The notes under the pieces were generated by a model. It was given only the letters and a program-made list of their open reading frames with translations, was not told the origin of the DNA and did not search any database. From the IMG/VR virus record IMGVR_UViG_3300005095_000072, positions 54,426 to 118,425 of that record: a stretch of DNA of 64,000 bases. One strand, 5' to 3'. Source of the stretch: a virus. Of this stretch, positions 16,610 through 24,999 are shown piece after piece; within the stretch, counting starts at the first letter, position 1; every line of letters begins with the position of its first letter. The position numbers and the translations under genes are program-made.

Positions 16610-17671
16610 ATGAATTATGTATTGTTATCTGTAAGTGCAGTAGTTTTGTTTATAGTATCTGCTACACTTAACATAAGTGGATACACTCAGCTATTTCCTA
16701 AATCTGTTATAGTAGTATCTATAGTCTTAGCAGGGTTGGAGTTAGCTAAATTTACGATTGTAGGTGTAGTATTCAACTTAGGAGATTTGGTATCTAAAAA
16801 ACTAAAAGTCATTTTATCTTTGTTTATTGTAGTTTTGATATTTATATCAACTGTAGGGCATTATGCAGTATTGACTTCTTATTATGTAAAGAGTTATCAA
16901 AACAAAGATATATTAGTTAAGGATACTAAGTATTTAGATAATCAAATTGTTTATATTAAAGAACAGATAAAAGATTTAAAAGCTATATATCAAGACTATC
17001 CTAAAGGTCATTCTACAAAAAGATTAATAGCTTATAAGAAAGTTAAACCTGATATAGATAGATTGCAAAAAGAATTAAATGAACTTCAAAAACAAAAATA
17101 TCAAACAATAAAAGAAACTAACAATGAAGATAAAAAGAACACAAATATATTTCAAGCTAGTGCCGATTTGTTAGGTATCAATGCTAATAAGTTAGCTAGT
17201 CTTATAATATTTATCTTATCTTTGATTATAGACCCTATGACTTTATTAATGGTATATACAGCAGGAGCAGTTAAAAAGAATATAGAAAAAAGAAAAGAGC
17301 AACAGAGATTAAAAGAGGAAGAACTTAAACAGAAAGAACTAGAAAATAAACAAATAGAAGAGGATTTACATCTGTTTAGAAAATTGACAGAAGCAAGAGA
17401 TTATAATGTCAATAATACAACTATAGATGATATTGTAGAGTTCAACGATGATGAGGTTATAGATTTCTTTCCTCATCTTGATACAAAAGAAAAGCAGGAA
17501 TGGTTTAAGTTAGCTTTAGTGTGGCGAGAGTACGGTTTTATGAATGATAAAGATATATTGACCATAGATTTTGATAAGATAAGGGATTTAGATATAGACA
17601 ATATATATGATAAATATAAGGATATGTATTTAAGTAAATCTAAAGAGATAGAGGAAAAGAAAATTGAGTGA
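16610..17671 (+). CDS. Multi-pass membrane protein with coiled coil
   Basis: The 353-residue protein has four hydrophobic helices: about 3-21, 33-56, 66-88 and 196-217. Between helices 3 and 4 lies a soluble charged coiled coil (about 115-180), and after helix 4 a long KEE-rich coiled coil (about 225-260) and an acidic C-terminal domain. The layout suggests an inner-membrane protein with large soluble parts, perhaps anchoring a phage complex or taking part in lysis timing or superinfection control. ATG 16610 follows AACGAGGAG. Confidence 0.65.
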   Translation: MNYVLLSVSAVVLFIVSATLNISGYTQLFPKSVIVVSIVLAGLELAKFTIVGVVFNLGDLVSKKLKVILSLFIVVLIFISTVGHYAVLTSYYVKSYQNKDILVKDTKYLDNQIVYIKEQIKDLKAIYQDYPKGHSTKRLIAYKKVKPDIDRLQKELNELQKQKYQTIKETNNEDKKNTNIFQASADLLGINANKLASLIIFILSLIIDPMTLLMVYTAGAVKKNIEKRKEQQRLKEEELKQKELENKQIEEDLHLFRKLTEARDYNVNNTTIDDIVEFNDDEVIDFFPHLDTKEKQEWFKLALVWREYGFMNDKDILTIDFDKIRDLDIDNIYDKYKDMYLSKSKEIEEKKIE

Positions 17672-17870
17672 AGATAACAGAACTGAAGAATTAGATAAAG
17701 AAACTATAAAAGAGGTCAAGGTAAATGCTAAGATAGCATCCTTAATCTTGAAATATAAAAGAAGTAAATCTAATCAATTTAATTTATTGAAAACAACTAT
17801 AAGTTATATAGAAGGATTGACTGGAGTTACTACAGATAAGTTCAACGATTATAAAAAGGTAGAGGTATAG
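17664..17870 (+). CDS. Hypothetical protein (TTG start)
   Basis: A 68-residue product from TTG 17664, supported by GAGGAAAAGAAA upstream and an 8-base overlap with the preceding stop. Lys/Glu/Thr-rich and helical. No alternative in-frame ATG precedes most of the protein. Function unknown. Confidence 0.55.
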   Translation: MSEDNRTEELDKETIKEVKVNAKIASLILKYKRSKSNQFNLLKTTISYIEGLTGVTTDKFNDYKKVEV

Positions 17871-17874
17871 ATAT

Positions 17875-18744
17875 ATGAGTAAAGGAAGTCCTTTAAGATT
17901 TGTAGAAAAAGAAAAGAAGATATCTAAGTCTAAAACAGTAAAAAAGAAAAGACTTGTTAAATCTTCTAAAACTAATAAAGCAAAAGAACTTAAGAGGGTT
18001 TATATTATAGAACCTGAAAAGAATTGCTGTGTAATCTCTAAATCAGACTTCTTAACTAATTTAATAGTTTCTCATATAGTAGCTATCAATAATTATATAG
18101 GGTATGATTTAGAGGCATCTATCTTAGGAAAATATATTGTCATTGATGATGAAGCAGAACCTATAGAAAATACTAAGCTTGTAGTATCTAAAGTAAGACG
18201 AAAAGATAGTAGATTTTTAGAGATTAACTTAGATGAAGATTATATAAAGATATTTGCTTATTTGTTATTAGATGAACCTGATAAAAAATTCTTAAGATAT
18301 TGTGATAAGTATTTTAAGAAGCTAAGACCTGAACTCGTATTCTATTATATGTATGCTATAGTAGAAACAGCTTTTGATAGTGATGGAGAGTTCAACATTA
18401 TTCAAGCTGATTTAGTTAGAGAAACTTATAACTATAAAGGAGAACATACATATTTAGAGAAGTTCAGAACTGTAGTCAATTTTGTTAAGAGTCCTAGTGA
18501 GAAGACTTTACATAAATTGTTATTGATTGTAGATGGTAAAGATGAGAATTATCGAGGTATTGTAAGGATTATTGATAATATAGCAAATAAGAGCTATCCT
18601 AGTTATATAGAGAGTAAATTTAAAGATGTCTTAGAAGGTGTTAGCTTTCAAAAGAATTTACTAAAGATATTGGTTAATATGTTACAAGCTGATTCAAAAG
18701 AGGATTTTATCTTAATGTGTCTTAAGAATATAGTTTATATATAA
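17875..18744 (+). CDS. Hypothetical protein with basic N-terminal tail
   Basis: The 289-residue protein opens with SKGSPLRFVEKEKK and a Lys/Ser-rich stretch to about residue 45, then a globular alpha/beta domain. The SPLRF element also occurs in the basic protein at 6780 (KASPLRFTKGKK). It is the last gene before the second conserved promoter. No family recognised. Confidence 0.65.
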   Translation: MSKGSPLRFVEKEKKISKSKTVKKKRLVKSSKTNKAKELKRVYIIEPEKNCCVISKSDFLTNLIVSHIVAINNYIGYDLEASILGKYIVIDDEAEPIENTKLVVSKVRRKDSRFLEINLDEDYIKIFAYLLLDEPDKKFLRYCDKYFKKLRPELVFYYMYAIVETAFDSDGEFNIIQADLVRETYNYKGEHTYLEKFRTVVNFVKSPSEKTLHKLLLIVDGKDENYRGIVRIIDNIANKSYPSYIESKFKDVLEGVSFQKNLLKILVNMLQADSKEDFILMCLKNIVYI

Positions 18745-18768
18745 TGGTAAGAAAATAATTATTTTTCA

Positions 18769-18801
18769 TTTAAGCTAGTTTTAAGTTTATTATGATATAA
18801 T
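18769..18801 (+). promoter_or_regulatory. Conserved phage promoter, copy 2
   Basis: TTTAAGCTAG (from 18769), then TTTTAAG, then TGATATAAT with TATAAT at 18796-18801, 27 bases from the first T. It is near-identical to the copy at 11486. The transcript would start with an imperfect hairpin (GAAGTTGAG / CTCATCTTC, 18809-18833) before the AAGGAG of the next gene. Confidence 0.72.
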
Positions 18802-18862
18802 TATAATAGAAGTTGAGATAAAAGCTCATCTTCAAATTCTATAAATTTTAAGGAGAAAAGTT

Positions 18863-19081
18863 ATGAATAAAATTGAAGCATATAAAAGCTTAGTTAGAGA
18901 TGATGGAAATGTAGGTAAAGCTGTTATGTCTGTATCTGATTTAATAGAAGCATTAGAGAGGATAGAGGATAAAGATAGTATTCCTGTATCAATTATAGAT
19001 ACAGAAGGTGAAGCATGGTTTATAGATAAAATTCTTTTTCAAGATGAAGATGGAGAAAAGTATCTATATTTTAAGCCTTAA
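18863..19081 (+). CDS. Small hypothetical protein
   Basis: A 72-residue acidic product from ATG 18863 behind TAAGGAGAAAAG. It contains VSDLIEALERIED and two strand-like runs (IPVSIIDTEGEAWFIDKI), the layout of common small phage proteins of unknown function. It forms its own unit between promoter copy 2 and a hairpin whose stem contains its stop codon. Confidence 0.75.
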   Translation: MNKIEAYKSLVRDDGNVGKAVMSVSDLIEALERIEDKDSIPVSIIDTEGEAWFIDKILFQDEDGEKYLYFKP

Positions 19082-19098
19082 GAGATTATCTCTTAAGG
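19076..19098 (+). terminator. Hairpin overlapping a stop codon, probable terminator or attenuator
   Basis: Perfect 10-bp inverted repeat CCTTAAGAGA / TCTCTTAAGG with a 3-base loop, followed by TCATTTTA. The TAA stop of the upstream gene is inside the left arm, so a terminating ribosome would melt the stem. This suggests translation-linked termination, though the T-tail is weak. Confidence 0.6.
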
Positions 19099-19130
19099 TC
19101 ATTTTATAAAATTCTAAAAGGATAAAAAAG

Positions 19131-19553
19131 ATGTTAGTATTAAATAATAGAATAAAAGCAAGAAGAGATTTTTTAAAGGATTGGTATAAATCAAAGAACG
19201 GAAATAAAGATATAAAAATTATTAACGATAATAATTTTTTTACAATAAAAGATGGCAATGAGGAAAGAAATTTTGTCGTATTGTTTGAGGTAGAGTTGGA
19301 GATACAGGCTAAAGATGTATTTAAGCAAAATTTTTATGATTATTATTTAGAAAAAATGAAAAGCAGTTTAAGTGAAGATTCTTTTAAATATATCTCTGAA
19401 AATATGCTAAAGAGTGTTGAAGAAGCTTTTAAAAGCTCAAATTACCTTGATACCTATAAAAAGAGCTTTAATATATATCAAGTTGAAGGTTATAATAAAT
19501 ATTTTAATGAAAATTATATGCTCAATATATTTATAAAAGAGATAGAGGAATAA
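19131..19553 (+). CDS. Hypothetical protein
   Basis: A 140-residue helical, Lys/Asp/Phe-rich product starting at ATG 19131 after AAAAGGATAAAAAAG. Ends in FIKEIEE. The gap to the next gene (19554-19638) holds a small hairpin AAAGTT/AACTTT (19584-19599) and a TATATAT run. No family recognised. Confidence 0.6.
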   Translation: MLVLNNRIKARRDFLKDWYKSKNGNKDIKIINDNNFFTIKDGNEERNFVVLFEVELEIQAKDVFKQNFYDYYLEKMKSSLSEDSFKYISENMLKSVEEAFKSSNYLDTYKKSFNIYQVEGYNKYFNENYMLNIFIKEIEE

Positions 19554-19638
19554 TATATCCTTTATCTTTAAATTATTCGCCGTAAAGTTGTAGAACTTTG
19601 TATATATAAAATAATCAAATTTAATAAAAAGGAAAAAT

Positions 19639-20295
19639 ATGAAAAAGTTAGAAGTTAGCACGGATAAAGTTAATTATTATGCTTTAGAAGAAGAGGATAT
19701 AAAAAAGTTGTTTAAAATAGAAGCACAAGAGCAAGTGCTATCTATTTTAAAAGGTAAGTATGGGTTTAACCATATTTTAGGAATAGAATCTAAAGACCCA
19801 ATCTCTGTTATAGAGATATTAAAAGCTATGACAGGTATAATCCATACAGATTGTTTGCTATTTCCTGATGAAGAGGTAGAAACAGATTTTGAAGAGGGTG
19901 ATATAACTTATATTGCACAAGTAACAAAAGAGTATCAATTTGACTTAGAGTATATATTTAGTGCAGATAAAGATATTGCTAAAGAGTTCAACATACCTGA
20001 AGAGACTCCATTAGTGGTAGATACTAACTATGGCTTTAATCCTCTTATGAGATTTAAAGTAGATGGTAAAGTAGTAACTGAAGACTATTTACTAGCTATG
20101 GGTTATGCAGATAAAGAACTTATAAAGTCTTATAGAGAGTATGCATCTGCTTTTGTTAAGGTCTTAAGAGGTTATTTCATGGGTAAAGGTTATAAGCTTA
20201 TAAAAGGAACTGTAAAGTTAGGTGTAGATGTTGGAAATAGGCTTAGACTAGTGCAAGGTTTCTATCCTCATCAATACTATGTAATATCTTTATAG
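19639..20295 (+). CDS. Hypothetical protein (distant SAICAR-synthetase-like look)
   Basis: The 218-residue protein has a C-terminal pattern, helix then GYKLIKGTVKLGVDVGNRLRLV, loosely like the 'D.K.EFG.d..g' end of PurC, and an N-terminal half with acidic strands. The catalytic residues of PurC are not convincingly present, so I leave it unassigned. It lies just upstream of the clamp-loader gene. ATG 19639 follows AAAAAGGAAAAAT. Confidence 0.65.
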   Translation: MKKLEVSTDKVNYYALEEEDIKKLFKIEAQEQVLSILKGKYGFNHILGIESKDPISVIEILKAMTGIIHTDCLLFPDEEVETDFEEGDITYIAQVTKEYQFDLEYIFSADKDIAKEFNIPEETPLVVDTNYGFNPLMRFKVDGKVVTEDYLLAMGYADKELIKSYREYASAFVKVLRGYFMGKGYKLIKGTVKLGVDVGNRLRLVQGFYPHQYYVISL

Positions 20296-20318
20296 ATTAT
20301 TAAGTAGGAAAGGCAAAG

Positions 20319-21527
20319 ATGAGTTTATTTACGAAATACAGACCTAATAGTTGGGAAGATGTTAAAGGGCAAGACCATATAATATCTATCTTAAAGGGTA
20401 TTCTTAAGAGAGGAACATACAAGGAGATGAACTCATTAGTGCTTGGAGGGGGAGCAGGTAGTGGTAAAACAACTATAAGTCGCTTGTTTGCTAAAGCTGT
20501 GAATTGTTTAGATAAAAATAACAAACCTTGTAACAAATGTAAGCACTGTCAAATGTTTAATGCAGGTGAATATCCTGACTATATAGAAGAAGATGGTGCT
20601 ACATACAATAAAAAAGAAGATATACAACAATTAAAAGATTTAGCAAATATGTATGCTAATGTGCCTAATGGACTTCGTATCATTTACATTGATGAAGCTC
20701 ATGCACTTTCTAATCAAGCTTGGGATATATTGTTAAAGTTATTAGAAGAAGGAGAAACAAGAACTATATGGATATTTGCTACTACAGAACCTGAAAAGAT
20801 TAGACCTGCAATTATAAGTCGTTCTATGGTATTTTCTGTTAGACCTTTAGGGGTAGAAGATATTAAAGAAGAACTTATAAATATTTGTAAAAAAGAAAAA
20901 ATAAAATACGACAATCAGTCTATAACTAAGATAGCAACAATGTATTCAGGGAAAACTAGAGACGCTATAAAAACTTTAGATATGTATTATAAGTCTAAAG
21001 GTGATATTGTAGATATTGAGTTATCTTCAAGTGAAGAAGATATGCTTGATATTCTTAAGTTAGCTTATTTTAACAAAATTGATGAAGCATATAAATTATT
21101 AGAGAAGATGATAGTTATTAAGAACAGTGATTATCAAAGAATACTATCTAATGTTTTGATGAGTGCTTACTCTTTTGGCAAGTTCGATATATCCTTTAGT
21201 ATAGACAGTAAAAGATTGGATAAATTTAAAGAAGTAGTTCAAAATGATATAAAGAATCTAATTAATTTATATCTACAAAATAAGCCTAACTCTTTAGAAG
21301 ATATGAAATTATATTTGTTGTTAGTATCTGAGTTAGGTATTGGTTTATCTAATAAAGCAGATGGAGAAGAAAATTCTAAAACTGTTAAAAGGAAGTTTGT
21401 ACCCAATGTAGATAAACATTTAGGAGTTGATAACAAATATAAAGAGAAGTTACAACCTAAAAAAGTTATAAGAGTAACAGAAAAAGAGAGGAAAATAAAT
21501 AAGTTTAAAGAACTTGGTTTTAGTTAG
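20319..21527 (+). CDS. DnaX-like clamp loader subunit
   Basis: The 402-residue AAA+ protein has the bacterial DNA polymerase III gamma/tau layout: SLFTKYRPNSWEDVKGQ at the N terminus, Walker A GGGAGSGKT (43-51), a zinc module C63/C71/C74/C77, Walker B-type DEAH (125-128), a sensor ATTEPEKI, and SRS where DnaX has SRC. The arginine finger of SRx is kept. It should load a sliding clamp at primer ends. T4-like phages use gp44/62, so a DnaX-type loader points to capture of a bacterial gene. ATG 20319 follows AGGAAAGGCAAAG. Confidence 0.88.
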   Translation: MSLFTKYRPNSWEDVKGQDHIISILKGILKRGTYKEMNSLVLGGGAGSGKTTISRLFAKAVNCLDKNNKPCNKCKHCQMFNAGEYPDYIEEDGATYNKKEDIQQLKDLANMYANVPNGLRIIYIDEAHALSNQAWDILLKLLEEGETRTIWIFATTEPEKIRPAIISRSMVFSVRPLGVEDIKEELINICKKEKIKYDNQSITKIATMYSGKTRDAIKTLDMYYKSKGDIVDIELSSSEEDMLDILKLAYFNKIDEAYKLLEKMIVIKNSDYQRILSNVLMSAYSFGKFDISFSIDSKRLDKFKEVVQNDIKNLINLYLQNKPNSLEDMKLYLLLVSELGIGLSNKADGEENSKTVKRKFVPNVDKHLGVDNKYKEKLQPKKVIRVTEKERKINKFKELGFS

Positions 21528-21618
21528 TTAAGACTGTATAGTTAAATATGTATATATGTAAAATATTAAATTTGTGGGCTGTTTGGGTGGGTAAAGAATT
21601 TTGAAAAAGGAGAGTGTT

Positions 21619-22089
21619 ATGCCAAAGAAAAAAGCAAAAGACACTAAGAAAGTAGAACAAGAGGTGGCTGATTATACAGCTAAAAATCAAGAGGTTATAG
21701 AAGCTGAGAGTGGTAAGTCTGCAAATGATATATTTTATAGAAGACTTGCTAAGAGGTTAGGAGTTCCTATTAAGGATAGAAAAACTCTTGAAGATGTTAT
21801 GCTTACAATAGCTTTAACAGTTCAAGAGACAGTAGCTATTAAAGGCTCATTTACAATGCCAGGACTATGCACAGTAAAAGCTACAGAAGTTGGAGAAAGA
21901 GAGGGAACAATACAATTCGGACCTAAAAAAGGTGAGAAGTATGTTACTCCTGCACATATTGCTCCTAAGTTTGTTAAACCTGATGGCTCTTTTAAAGATT
22001 TATTAAATGGAAAAGAGGAGCTATTAGCAGAGGATGAAGTTGTTACACTTGAGGATGAAGAGTCTGATGTAGAAGAGACTGAAGAGTAG
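21619..22089 (+). CDS. HU/IHF-like DNA-binding protein with acidic tail
   Basis: About 156 residues from ATG 21619, preferred over TTG 21601 because AAAGGAGA lies about 7 bases upstream. Core: DIFYRRLAKRLG, then a helix, then GSFTMPGLCTVKATEVGEREG, a beta-arm region and THIAPKF-like ending (PAHIAPKFVKP), the order of the HU/IHF fold. The last 25 residues are strongly acidic (DEESDVEETEE), unusual for HU. It probably bends or condenses DNA. The upstream gap 21528-21618 has three G-runs (about 21576-21591). Confidence 0.72.
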   Translation: MPKKKAKDTKKVEQEVADYTAKNQEVIEAESGKSANDIFYRRLAKRLGVPIKDRKTLEDVMLTIALTVQETVAIKGSFTMPGLCTVKATEVGEREGTIQFGPKKGEKYVTPAHIAPKFVKPDGSFKDLLNGKEELLAEDEVVTLEDEESDVEETEE

Positions 22090-22098
22090 GAAAAGCTA

Positions 22099-23217
22099 AT
22101 GCAATATAAGGTACTTTTATCTTCACAACCTTTTACTTATGAGGTTTATCAAGAGTTAGAAAAAAGAGGGTTAAAAGTACCTTATGACCCTAAAGTTCAA
22201 GATATAAATATATATGCTTATCTCCCTTTATCATTAGAGGGGGAGATAAGCAGTATATTAAAAAGATTTAACTTACAAGACCTTAATTGGTTGGTAAATG
22301 AATATGAAGTAAATAAGAACTTAAAAAAAGTTGAGATAGTAAATACACCTAAAATAAATGATTATGTATATTTACTGTCTGAATTTAAAGAGTTACCCTT
22401 TCAAGTAATAGATATAAAAAACGATGTAGCAACTATAAAAGCTATAATGAAAAATATAGATATTGTTGTTGAAGAACCTTTAGATAATTTAGTCTTAGTA
22501 GATTATGAAAAAGTAAAAGAAAAAATATACACTTCAAACAAGTTACCTGAAAATTTAAGTAATTCTATTTATATAGATTGTGATAGCATCGAAAACGATA
22601 TAAGATATTTATTTAGCTTGATATTAAGATTAAAGTTACAATATCAAGATTATGAAATCGTATTGTTAAATCCTTTACCTAGTTTTAACTCTTTAATAAA
22701 TGAACTGAAATTAGCTTGTATATATGGTGATATTAGGTTTGTTGCTAAAAATATAAACTATAAAGATTATATTTATTCTAACAACTTAAATTTATATATG
22801 TTTAAAGAGGATTTAGTGTTATTATATGAGGTCGTAGAAGGAGAGATATATCAGTATATAGAGGAGATAACTTATAACACTTTAGGATTTAGTAGCTTTG
22901 ATAGTTATCTATATTTTCAAGTTATTAAAAATCTGTATCATAGTGATATTATAGATAAAGATATAGATTTTAACATACTAAAAGTTAAGCTAAATCAAGA
23001 TATAAATTTAGTTAAAATGCTTTTTATCAAATATTGGAAAGATATTGAGAATAAATACAATCTATTAAGAGATAATATAAAAGTAGAAGAACCTTATCAC
23101 ATTATAGAATCAAGTAATGAAATAAACTACAATTCTTTAATAAATCTCTTAGAAAATCATAAACTACATAAATATATAGATAATATTGAATATTTTGTAT
23201 ATATGATAAAGTCATAG
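22099..23217 (+). CDS. Protein with a KOW/NusG-like domain, possible transcription factor
   Basis: The 372-residue protein has a segment at about 86-134 (NDYVYLLSEFKELPFQVIDI..., then VVEEPLDNLVLV) that looks like the five-strand KOW domain of NusG/Spt5. The first 70 residues could be an NGN-like alpha/beta part, though this is weaker. The C-terminal 230 residues are helical and unassigned. A NusG-like factor next to a sigma-like HTH gene would suit late-gene control, but the match is by eye only. Confidence 0.5.
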   Translation: MQYKVLLSSQPFTYEVYQELEKRGLKVPYDPKVQDINIYAYLPLSLEGEISSILKRFNLQDLNWLVNEYEVNKNLKKVEIVNTPKINDYVYLLSEFKELPFQVIDIKNDVATIKAIMKNIDIVVEEPLDNLVLVDYEKVKEKIYTSNKLPENLSNSIYIDCDSIENDIRYLFSLILRLKLQYQDYEIVLLNPLPSFNSLINELKLACIYGDIRFVAKNINYKDYIYSNNLNLYMFKEDLVLLYEVVEGEIYQYIEEITYNTLGFSSFDSYLYFQVIKNLYHSDIIDKDIDFNILKVKLNQDINLVKMLFIKYWKDIENKYNLLRDNIKVEEPYHIIESSNEINYNSLINLLENHKLHKYIDNIEYFVYMIKS

Positions 23218-23227
23218 GAGATAAAGA

Positions 23228-23911
23228 ATGGAAGTGAATAATAACTATTGGGATTATATATCAACTTTAGACACTAGAGAGAGTGAAGAAGATATAAGGG
23301 AACTTATAAAAGAGAACTTTCAATTTTTAAAACCTTATCTCAATGAACTGTTTTATGTAGAAGCAAATTATATTTATCTGAATTATGTGTTTGATATACC
23401 TCAAGCTAAGATAGCAGAACTGTTTGGAGTTAGTCAGTATGGGGTGTCTAAAAGGATTAAGTCAGCTTTAGAGAAGATAAATAATTTATTTAAAAGACCT
23501 GAAAATAATAGAAACATAGTTAGACAAGATTTTAAAAATTTATTACCTAATTATCTTGTTGAAATAGCAGTTATATATTATTTTATGAAAACTTTTAGTA
23601 TAACAAGTGAGATAACAGGGTTTACTTATGGTAATCTTAGAAATAAATTATATGATGTTATAAACTTATTAGATAAATACTCTAAAGTTAAAACACATCA
23701 AGAGTTTGTTAAGCTTTATAAAAGAACTAAAAAAGAAAAGAACCAAAATATATATTATATGAACTCTTTGAAAGATAAATCTATATTTGAGTTAGAGGTT
23801 ACAAAAGCAAAAAGATATTATGATTATCTTAATAAGTTAATAAAGTCGAGTAACTATGGTGATTATACTTTCAAAAGAGATGATAAAAAGAGATTAGAAA
23901 GACTTAAATGA
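23228..23911 (+). CDS. Sigma-70 region 4-like HTH regulator
   Basis: The 227-residue protein contains a helix-turn-helix typical of sigma region 4: DIPQAKIAELFGVSQYGVSKRIKSALEKI, about residues 56-84. A second possible HTH lies further on (TSEITGFTYGNLRNKL). No region 2 is visible, so it may be an atypical sigma, a co-activator like T4 gp33/gp55, or a repressor. ATG 23228 follows AGGAGATAAAG; the stop overlaps the next ATG. Confidence 0.65.
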   Translation: MEVNNNYWDYISTLDTRESEEDIRELIKENFQFLKPYLNELFYVEANYIYLNYVFDIPQAKIAELFGVSQYGVSKRIKSALEKINNLFKRPENNRNIVRQDFKNLLPNYLVEIAVIYYFMKTFSITSEITGFTYGNLRNKLYDVINLLDKYSKVKTHQEFVKLYKRTKKEKNQNIYYMNSLKDKSIFELEVTKAKRYYDYLNKLIKSSNYGDYTFKRDDKKRLERLK

Positions 23912-24579
23912 AAAAAGAAACTTTGCTAGATGTTTATAATACAAAGAACTTAGATATAGCTAACGGATCTTTATCTTCTTTAGTAGAATATCTTATAAGC
24001 AATCCTGATTTAGATTATAAAACTGTTTATATAGATTTATGGAGTGATGATACAACTATAAAATCTATTTTTGGTGGTATTAAAGAGTGCAATCATAAGT
24101 ATATAAACGAAGATAACAATTTATGTAAGTGTGGAGCTTGGGTAGGAAATATTGGAGAAGAACAAGATGTTTGTTTATATTATAAACATTTGTTTAATTT
24201 ATATAATAATATTGATGTAGATGAAATCTTTATACGGTTAGATAGATATTACCCTATTGATTTTAATTTCTCTCTATTTGGTTTAGAGGTCAAAAAGCTA
24301 TATAGGTATGCTAAGATATATGTTATATATAATAATGCTCTTAGATTCAATTCTCGTAATGATATAGCTAATAAATGTAATTACTTTTTTCTGTTACATT
24401 TATCTAAGAAGAAAAAATATCTATGGAAAAATGAAATACTGTTAAATAAGAGTTTTAATCCAATTTATCTGTTTAAAGGAAAGACATTATTTGTTAATCC
24501 TTATTATGATGATATTAGTCTGCATAACATTGACTATTACATTTGTAATACTGATGTTTTAAAATATCTTCATAAATAA
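23908..24579 (+). CDS. Hypothetical protein with small Cys/His cluster
   Basis: A 223-residue Tyr/Asn/Leu-rich product starting at ATG 23908 (overlap ATGA). A cluster ECNHKYINEDNNLCKCGAW (about 59-77) with C60, H62, C72 and C74 might bind zinc. No family recognised. Confidence 0.6.
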   Translation: MKKETLLDVYNTKNLDIANGSLSSLVEYLISNPDLDYKTVYIDLWSDDTTIKSIFGGIKECNHKYINEDNNLCKCGAWVGNIGEEQDVCLYYKHLFNLYNNIDVDEIFIRLDRYYPIDFNFSLFGLEVKKLYRYAKIYVIYNNALRFNSRNDIANKCNYFFLLHLSKKKKYLWKNEILLNKSFNPIYLFKGKTLFVNPYYDDISLHNIDYYICNTDVLKYLHK

Positions 24580-24598
24580 AATAGATAAAGGAATTAAA

Positions 24599-24985
24599 AT
24601 GAAAGCTAATATAAAAGGCTTAGATAGGGTTATGTGTGATGAACCTATGACTTCAGTAGCTTGTAAAAGCTCTGTAGATGGTTTTTTTAAATGTGAAACA
24701 ACTAAAAGTATGGGAGCAAAAGCATCTAGCTGCACTTTATGTCTTACTAAGATAAAGTCATTAGGAGGACAGGTCAATTCAATAGGAGATAAAGGTTATA
24801 AGATTAAAGGACTTGGGAGATTATCTGTAGTAGCTTTTACTAATCTATTGAAACAAAACAATGATATAGATGTTAGATACCCTGATGGTATTGATAATAA
24901 TGAAATGATAGAGAAGACTAAAGAACCTTTATGGAATGTATCTAAAGATATAAATGGTGATTTTGTTCTTCAAAGAAATTTTTAA
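24599..24985 (+). CDS. Cys-rich hypothetical protein
   Basis: A 128-residue product with five cysteines (C13, C22, C32, C45, C48) in the first 50 residues, including a CTLC pair, suggesting a metal-binding head. The C-terminal half is alpha/beta with no motif. It starts the packaging-region gene run, at ATG 24599 behind AAAGGAATTAAA. Confidence 0.65.
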   Translation: MKANIKGLDRVMCDEPMTSVACKSSVDGFFKCETTKSMGAKASSCTLCLTKIKSLGGQVNSIGDKGYKIKGLGRLSVVAFTNLLKQNNDIDVRYPDGIDNNEMIEKTKEPLWNVSKDINGDFVLQRNF

Positions 24986-24999
24986 AGTAAGGGGTTATT

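Noticed and set aside
19639-20295. SAICAR synthetase (PurC) assignment
   Set aside because: Only a loose C-terminal pattern is seen; key ATP and substrate residues are not recognisable.
7233-21557. TGTATATAT in three intergenic gaps (7257, 19599 and 21549) as a second promoter class
   Set aside because: The string is common by chance in such AT-rich DNA and no flanking similarity is seen; only the nrdA site is kept, at low confidence.
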